Positions 57,918-64,000 of a stretch of 64,000 nucleotides of DNA are shown one piece after another. This DNA is from Nymphaea colorata. Its lineage: Eukaryota > Streptophyta > Magnoliopsida > Nymphaeales > Nymphaeaceae. Where the stretch lies: the NCBI RefSeq assembly GCF_008831285.2, contig NC_045139.1, positions 21,062,412 through 21,126,411 on the forward strand, written 5' to 3'. The notes under the pieces were generated by a model. It searched no databases and had not been told where the DNA came from. It saw only the letters and a list, made by a program, of their open reading frames with translations. Positions within the stretch are counted from its first letter, which is position 1. Each line of letters begins with the position of its first letter. Position numbers and translations under genes: made by a program.

Positions 57918-60838
57918 TTATGAATGTGATTTCCCATAGAGATTAGAGTACACAATTTTCGTTCTGTACACAAGAATCATGCTCAAGAAAAGAGCAACAA
58001 TGCACAGTCCTGACATGATGACCGAAGTAAGGAAGAAACAAATGGCGCCTTCACATTTTAGTGAGTCTTCTAAGTTTAAAGCATCGAGAAACACCTTCTC
58101 TAGGCTTCTTGATGAACCACGGTGGTGGTGATGCATGTGAGCCTGCTTCTCTGCCTCATAATCATAAATAGTGCTAGCAATTAACCCAGAAAAAATCAAT
58201 GAACCCACAGGATTAGCCACGGTGAGAAAATTGTACAAGGCACCAAAACTTTTCAATCCAAACAATTCTGAAGCAGCAGCTGGCACAATTGACCAATGTG
58301 CTCCATACCCGAGACCAATCAGCAAAGTGGATATATACATGGCACCAGGCCATGCCATTGCAACAGAAAAGTGACCAATTGCCATTATGAACTGTGCTAC
58401 AGCCAATGCCACTGGCCTTGGGTATGCATAGTCTCTGCAAATTATGACAATAGCTTAGAAGCAAACTTTTTTGAGAAGCATAAGTGCGCAATAAATTTAG
58501 AATAATATAACATAAATATATGACAAGATTTCGAGTGGTAGGTACATGAATATATAAGCAAAATAATATTTTAGAATCCTATTAAATAAAATAAATAGCT
58601 GTAAAGCTTCGTTCTTGCATGAAAGTGGCATACAGAACAGACACATTATTTCAAAAATAAGGAAAGCAAAAGGGTTTAAATTATATTACCAACTTGATGG
58701 ATAGAGAACTTGTAGATAACTACCCTGACAGACATGGCCCAGGGCTCCAGGCAACCAAGTTTGCAAGATCATACAGATGAATCAATTAGATATCAACAAA
58801 ACAAAATGAACAATCAATGAACTTACCTGATGATAATTTCAGAGAAGTATCCTCCACCAATGCGTCCAAGAAAATTCCATATGCTAATCATTGACACAAA
58901 TATATGTGTGTTGTCATACCTGAGGGACTGGCTCATCTGACCCAGATTATCAATGACTGTCAAACCTGACCCTGAGCCAAGAAGAAGAGAAAACCACATG
59001 AGCCAAAAGTCTGCCTTGACCAGTGCCTGTGACAAGGTAAAATCTTCTCCTCTTCGTGGCCCTTTTCTCCTCTTTACCCTTACAGCACCATCAGCTGCTG
59101 CCTGAAAAAGACGTGCCTGCAATTGGGCAATCCTTTTTTGTCTCTCGACAGCAGGGAGCAAATCTACCTCCCTAGGCTTTTCATCCTCAACCTCACTCAA
59201 AATCACCTCATTGGCATCAACAGATTGCGTTGCTTTATCATTTTCATCCTTCTGAGACTGTATCAGCAGACTTTCTTCGACATCTGATCCAAGTTGTAGA
59301 TAACAGCCCAACCACAGCGGTACAACAACAGGAAGCAATAGAAGCATAAATAGCAGAAGACTAAACAAAATCACCACCCATCGACTTACGTTGATCAAAT
59401 CTTCCAAAAGCATGACTCCCATCAGGTAAGCTGCTAGAAGCAAGCATATACTGTATATGAATGTAAAACTAGAACCATCAGAAGCATAAACCTGTCTATG
59501 CCCTCCAACAGGGCGGACAACAAACATCAGGCCAATGCCCACCATGGTAGGTCCAACAGCCACCATAAATATCAATGCAGCTTTATCAGGTGCATTTATC
59601 AATGCATATACCTGAGTTAAAATAGCTCCACTTAGGCCTGCAAATCCTTTCAAAATACCAACTACCGGACCTCTGTTCTTCGGGAAGTTTTGTACACAAG
59701 AGACCAATGCAGCTGTATTGAAATAAGTCTCACCATTTGTTCCAATGAATATAAGAATACACATCTGCATGAATTTCAACTTGTTAATGCCAAGGAACAA
59801 AAAAACAACTAATTCCAAATAACCACATGTACTCATATCGAGTCCAAAACCCTTGAAATTTTGAGGACATGAAATTATGGTTGGCAAGCAACAGGGGTTT
59901 CCGATGCAATGCCACCACAGAGAGTCATAAAGGTGATCAAGGTAAACATAGAATTCAAAGCAATGAGGTTATGAATGCAAGTTGGTATCTTCCACATCGA
60001 GCTCCCAATAAGTAAGATCATTTCATGGATTAGCGAACGTAATGAAACTCTTCTGATCATTTTGAACTGAACAATGACCAGAAAAATGGGGGCCAAATGT
60101 TGTGAGATAAAACACAAAGGCGTCCCATCCCAAAATCGAAGTCCTTCGAGATAAACACTAAATATGTCTCCATGAAAAGATTCCAATGACAAAATGGAAA
60201 CCACCACTAGTACTCGCTTCAAACACTCCAAACCCTTCAAGACGATGCCTCACTACTCTTTTTTGTTTTTTCCTTTTTGGCAACGGAAGAGCGAAGTGCT
60301 ACAAAAATAGCAGAGGGAACCACAGATTGAGCAAGAAAAAAAGAAAAAAAAAGTGAATGCAGATATGCTCCTTAAGAACCAACACAAAGGCATTACCCAT
60401 AACAGCCACAACACAGACTTTCATTCATTAACGGGAACATGAAGACCATCACAAGACACCAATAGATTATCGCCTAAAGCAAGAGATAAGGAGTTAACTT
60501 ACAGCCCAAATAGGCGGGGTAGGAACCCTGTGCGTGACAATCAGCCAAACCCATCCATACCCAAATAAATTCTGAAGAGCCCCAATAAAGATGGCAGCCC
60601 AAGTAGGCAGAACCTCACAGAGGCTCCCTGCAAGGAAACCAACACTGTCACCCAAGTTCTTTGCAACTCCCACCCCGGCAATCTGTTTCTGATTGTAACC
60701 AAGGGAGCTCTTTATTATAGGAGAGAGGCTGCCAAAAAGGTATCCAATTCCTGCGCATGACAGCAACCACATTGACGACACAAACACAAGCCATCTGCTG
60801 TTGAAGAAACCCACCGTTCTCCTATTCCAGAAGTTCAT
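57918..60838 (-). CDS. Nodulin-like / major facilitator superfamily transporter, 3 exons
   Basis: A polytopic membrane transporter of the plant nodulin-like (NFD4-related) MFS group; the substrate is unknown. Exons are 60503-60838, 58827-59764 and 57918-58434 with GT-AG junctions (GCT|GTAAGT...GCAG|ATGTGT; ATCAG|GTAAGT...TTGCAG|AGACTAT). Together they give 1791 nt, 596 aa, near the usual family length. Exon 1 starts MNFWNRR, then R-W-L-V-F-V-S-S; it has CAGIGYLFGSLSPIIKSSLGY and the nodulin-like domain. Exon 2 carries further membrane segments, NFPKNRGPVVGILKG, and a long charged loop at about residues 272-354. It ends in LTVIDNLGQ and SIWNFLGRIGGGYFSEI. Exon 3 has YPRPVALAVAQF, ELFGLKSFGALYNF, a His-rich loop (HMHHHH) and a final membrane helix. 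A GTG nine bases upstream is not used. It appears intact. Confidence 0.93.
58435..58826 (-). other. Intron 2 of the MFS gene
   Basis: 392 bp with GTAAGT donor and ATTTGCAG acceptor. It falls in phase 2 within the Arg codon after SEIII, and joining restores the family motif IIIRDYAYPRP. Confidence 0.88.
59765..60502 (-). other. Intron 1 of the MFS gene
   Basis: 738 bp with GTAAGT donor and ATGCAG acceptor. The in-frame open stretches inside it (to 121 codons) are not conserved with the family and are intronic. Confidence 0.85.
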
Positions 60839-61714
60839 GCTTACCACGTTTCAGAGCGAAGGAAACTGTTAACAGAAAAATCAAGAGTTGTCAAGATGAT
60901 TACTTCTTAAGGGGATCTCAGAAAACCATTCCCACTTCCATTTTTTGCTTAAAGAAAAAATGAAGAGGACTCAAGCTCAACACTCCGTCATGGGGATCTC
61001 AGGAAAAAGTTCCCACAGTTTTTTATTTGATCATCGTCTCTCTTTCTCCCTCTCTCGCTCTTCTTCAATTCAAGTGAACAAAGGACAGAGAAGGCGATCC
61101 TTATCTTCACATGTCAGCAAACCAAAGTCCGAGCAGAAGGAGACAGACCGTCCATCCGGGAGGGTGGAATGGATACGTCACGGCTACGTGTGGCAGACTC
61201 CTCAGGTTCAGGTTCAGATTCATTCTCAGGCTCAGGTTCAAGGCATCCCTTGCACAATATTTCATGTCAATGATTAAACCTTCGCAAAAATCGATGGGAC
61301 TACGTTGAACAAAAAAATCTCTCGATCAGTGCCTCCTCACAGTCTGTGGCACCTGTGAAGGAGGGACCTGCGTGTTACCTTTTTTACATTGCATGTATAT
61401 CGGTGCCACTTCTTTAATTGGGGTAGTAAAAACGTGGGGGCGTCAACTTGAAAATAGCCGACTACAGGTCTCTTAGGATTGTGAAAGTAAAGAGAATGAA
61501 GGGATCATTTCAAGACCACAGATTGTTAACACAGGAAGCTATGCTGAAGAAGCTTGTGCGTTATGCTTCTTTAGGTAAGAAAGTAGCATGAAAGGACACA
61601 GTCGGGATGCCCCATTTCAGACTACTCCAAATAACTTACTCTCTGTGAAACTCTACTACCAAGGTAAAGGAAGGAATGCGTGACTCCTGGACAAAAGAAA
61701 ATGAGCCCCTTGTT
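60839..61714. other. MFS upstream region
   Basis: Leader and promoter side of the MFS gene. A CT-rich run near 61028-61062 lies upstream of the start (a GA tract on the coding strand). Imperfect CAGGTT/CAGGCT hexamers are repeated at 61202-61243. An open frame on the plus strand (60945-61277) has no recognised domain. Confidence 0.4.
61202..61243 (+). repeat. CAGGTT-type hexamer repeat
   Basis: TCAGGTTCAGGTTCAGATTC, then TCTCAGGCTCAGGTTCAAGG: six or seven imperfect hexamers. Confidence 0.7.
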
Positions 61715-62146
61715 TAGAGATATCAATAAATTTAATTTAAACCCAATATCCGACCGAACCATATGGAAAAATAAGATAGAATTTTTTTTTTTTACATTCG
61801 ATTAATAATTTGGATCGGATCTAAATATAAAAATGACATCTGATCGGATTCAGAATATATTGGTCAGATTCAGATTCAAATTGGCGATATAATTTTAAAT
61901 AAATATCATATACTCAATGTTTATAATATGGTTTAGATTTAGTTTAAAAATCAGAATGTTAATCTAAAAATCGGATTTGGATTATGAGTTCAGATTTTGA
62001 ATTCAGTTATAATAAAAAAAAATTCATCAGAATTCGAATTTAAATTTGAACTCAAATATATAGGTATTCAAAAAAAAAAAGTTAGAATAAAGTATATATT
62101 TGATTCGAATCCAAATCTGTGACTTACTATAACTGTTATATCCATA
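61715..62146. mobile_element. Degenerate copy of the hAT MITE family
   Basis: Starts TAGAGATATCAA, one base different from the left end of the copy at 17268. The interior has the same texture (GGATCGGATCTAAATAT, ATCTGATCGGATTCAG, ATCGGATTTGGATT, TTGATTCGAATCCAAATC). A right end around GTTATATCCATA (62135-62146) matches the expected repeat at only 8 of 12 positions, and no 8-bp target duplication is visible, so this border is uncertain. The length would be 432 bp, equal to the nested copy. Confidence 0.6.
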
Positions 62147-63319
62147 ACTATACCTGCACCCATCTTGAGGGAAAGCGTGTGTATCGTGTTCACAAGTTAA
62201 TTTTTTTTCGTTTCTAATCATAACAATTTTTTGCTCCTCATAATCGACTTTAAGTACCCAATCAGGCAAGTGAAATTTTGACAAATTAATGTCTAAAAAA
62301 ATTCACCATGAGAAAAATTATTTGTAGAAATTTACATAATTGTAGTCCATACCTACGGTCTACTTTTTGCTCTAGAAAACAAAGGATTGATTTCCCTATA
62401 AAAGCTTTACTTTCACAAACAAGTGGTATGAATGAAGGCTTACTTTTACTGTTAATTTTTTTTTTTACTTTTACTGTTCTTTTTTTTTCACTTCATTTAT
62501 AATATTAGTTGATGAATAAATAAAGGCATGTTCGAATGGTTGGGGAGGTCAAAGAGGTAGAGCGTCCTGGCGGCACTCTCTTCACTCAAACAAACAGGGT
62601 AGTTTGCGTTCAGTGGACATCCTGGGATTTAACTTCTCTTTAAAAATATAAAGTTTCCCTGAAAAATTTGTCACGCGCCTCAAAGTGTGACCGGAAAAGG
62701 GGAAAAGGAATATTTTAGGTCGAAGCGTCTCCGACATTCACTCATCATGCAAGCAATGATGCTCTTTCTTTGCCGCAAAAGCAAAACATTGCAAAGCGTA
62801 AATTTCAATGCGATCCAGCATGACTTCATTTTGGGTTGGTGCTTTTCTTTGGGGCAGAAGGCCTTCAAAAGTGAAGACCACACATAAAAAAATTGATTTT
62901 GGATATTATAACCAAGCGGTAGGCCTCTAAACGAAATTAAAAATTGGTCTCACTTTTTGCCTTAGAGTTGTCATTCGTGCCATATTTGTTAGAAAGCCGA
63001 AATTTAGTTTCTATGGATTAAAATAGTTTTTTTAACAAAACAAATAACTTTGTGAATAAAATAAACAAAGCCCATTCATGTTTTAAAGTTCAACTATGTG
63101 ACTTGCACATTTGGATGCCTTCATATTGTCATCTCAAGAAGGAGACGCAGGTGAAGCTTCCTGTGCCATTTGAATATATTTTAAGGAAACCCCTGGGGGT
63201 TTGAGGGGAGAACTCAGTGTGGACGATCAGTTCACCCAAATCAACCTCTACACTGTCAATCTAAGGATAATATGCTGAACCAAGGTCTCCGCGAGGATGG
63301 GGATGGGGAAGGAGAGGAA
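62147..63319. other. Intergenic
   Basis: No gene recognised. Short frames overlap on both strands at 62680-62887 with no domain. Confidence 0.5.
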
Positions 63320-63327
63320 GATAGAAC

Positions 63328-63768
63328 TAGGGATGTCAATATGTCTGATTTGAAGCGGATATTTGATGAACCACTTTGAAAAAATTAGACATAAAAAAAA
63401 ACTAATATCCGATTACAAGACATGGATTTAAGAAATGACATTCGATCGGATTTAAGAAATGACATTCGAGCAGACAAAAAAAACTAATATCTCATTGGAT
63501 TCAGATGCAGATTCATATCGAACTTATTTTTTAAACAAATATCTATATCTAATGCTCTAACATTTTGAAAATCTGTCAAATTCGATTAAAAATTTGGATT
63601 CAGATTCAGATATGAATGTAAAAATCAGATTCAAATTATAAATCAGATTTCAGATTATAGATTCAGATATCATTGTTTTTTTCAAGTTTGAATCCGAATG
63701 TGTGAATTCCGAAATCTCGACTGGTTCTAAACTTCATGGTATTAAAAGCGGATGCGTTGACCTCACTA
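63328..63768. mobile_element. hAT MITE, second clear copy
   Basis: 441 bp starting TAGGGATGTCAA and ending TTGACCTCACTA (10 of 12 match to the inverted left end). Flanking octamers are GATAGAAC and AGTAGAAC, six of eight identical, a worn 8-bp target duplication. The interior is GATTCAGATTCAGAT/ATCCGATT repeats as in 17268-17699, in the same orientation and order (TCTGATTTGAAGCGGATAT at the left, AAAGCGGATGCGTTGAC at the right). Confidence 0.82.
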
Positions 63769-63776
63769 AGTAGAAC

Positions 63777-64000
63777 TATCATAGAGATAAGGATGACCTA
63801 GGTACTCCTTAGTCCATCTCTAACTCTAACCCATTATCTCCGTTATTGTCGGCTAAATGTGTGGGGAGAACCTCAGCTCCCTTGGGCGGGCTTTGTCTTT
63901 ACTGCTAAGGAGAAACACCAACTTGTTACTTATGCTAATTTGTCTTCCATTAGGAAGAGCTGAATGGCCGCAGTTAACTCAACCTCCATTAAAGGATCTC
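63777..64000 (+). other. Window end, unassigned, perhaps a coding remnant
   Basis: One plus frame gives LPWAGFVFTAKEKHQLVTY then a stop shortly after. The PWAGLF-like wording faintly recalls plant LINE ORF1/DUF4283 proteins. The evidence is too short for a call. Confidence 0.2.

Noticed and set aside
59875-60240. 121-codon minus-strand open frame
   Set aside because: It falls wholly inside intron 1 of the MFS gene and has no similarity to the family; the flanking exons join cleanly without it.
60839-60847. Upstream GTG in frame with the MFS start
   Set aside because: Plant nuclear genes start at ATG; the ATG at 60838 gives the expected N-terminus.

Overview
This is nuclear DNA of a flowering plant. 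The evidence is AT-rich, gene-poor sequence, GT-AG introns, long (TA)n/(GA)n/(CT)n microsatellites, plant-type LTR retrotransposons and MITEs, and plant-only gene families: NF-YC, DnaJ-DUF3444, nodulin-like/MFS and M-type MADS. The species cannot be named from sequence alone. There is nothing prokaryotic, no organelle block, and no tRNA or rRNA gene that I can see.

Left third (1-28 kb) is mostly transposon debris. It holds a probable solo LTR (790-2686, minus); a decayed Ty1/copia element with its 3' LTR (8.3-10.8 kb, plus); and a possible non-coding or lost transcription unit near 12.0-14.2 kb containing a local ~320-bp tandem duplication. Next is a complete but dead Ty3/gypsy element (15379-20797, minus) with both LTRs, a tRNA-iMet-type primer site, a polypurine tract and an exact 5-bp target duplication. 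A 432-bp hAT MITE with a perfect 8-bp target duplication splits its RNase H region. A PIF/Harbinger-like element (23740-26607) carries a transposase C-terminal remnant and, unexpectedly, an RNase H1-N/viroplasmin-type domain broken by one stop.

Middle (28.9-34.7 kb) holds the first likely genes. These are a divergent M-type MADS-box ORF with its own TATA box, whose 3' half is duplicated in tandem; a candidate small spliced gene whose three exons join in frame and end just before an AATAAA; and an intact intronless-CDS NF-YC histone-fold gene on the minus strand.

Right half (35-64 kb) is intergenic sequence with foldback, CACTA and hAT-type MITE remnants and very long TA tracts. It surrounds two convincing minus-strand genes: a DnaJ protein with a C-terminal DUF3444 and a 5'-UTR intron (51378-53699), and a three-exon nodulin-like/MFS transporter of 596 aa (57918-60838). 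Two further copies of the nested hAT MITE family lie at 61.7 and 63.3 kb. The genes are unrelated housekeeping or regulatory genes and do not form a pathway cluster. The most noteworthy observations are the odd contents of the Harbinger interval, the partially duplicated MADS locus, and the hAT MITE family made of GGATTCGGAT-like internal repeats.
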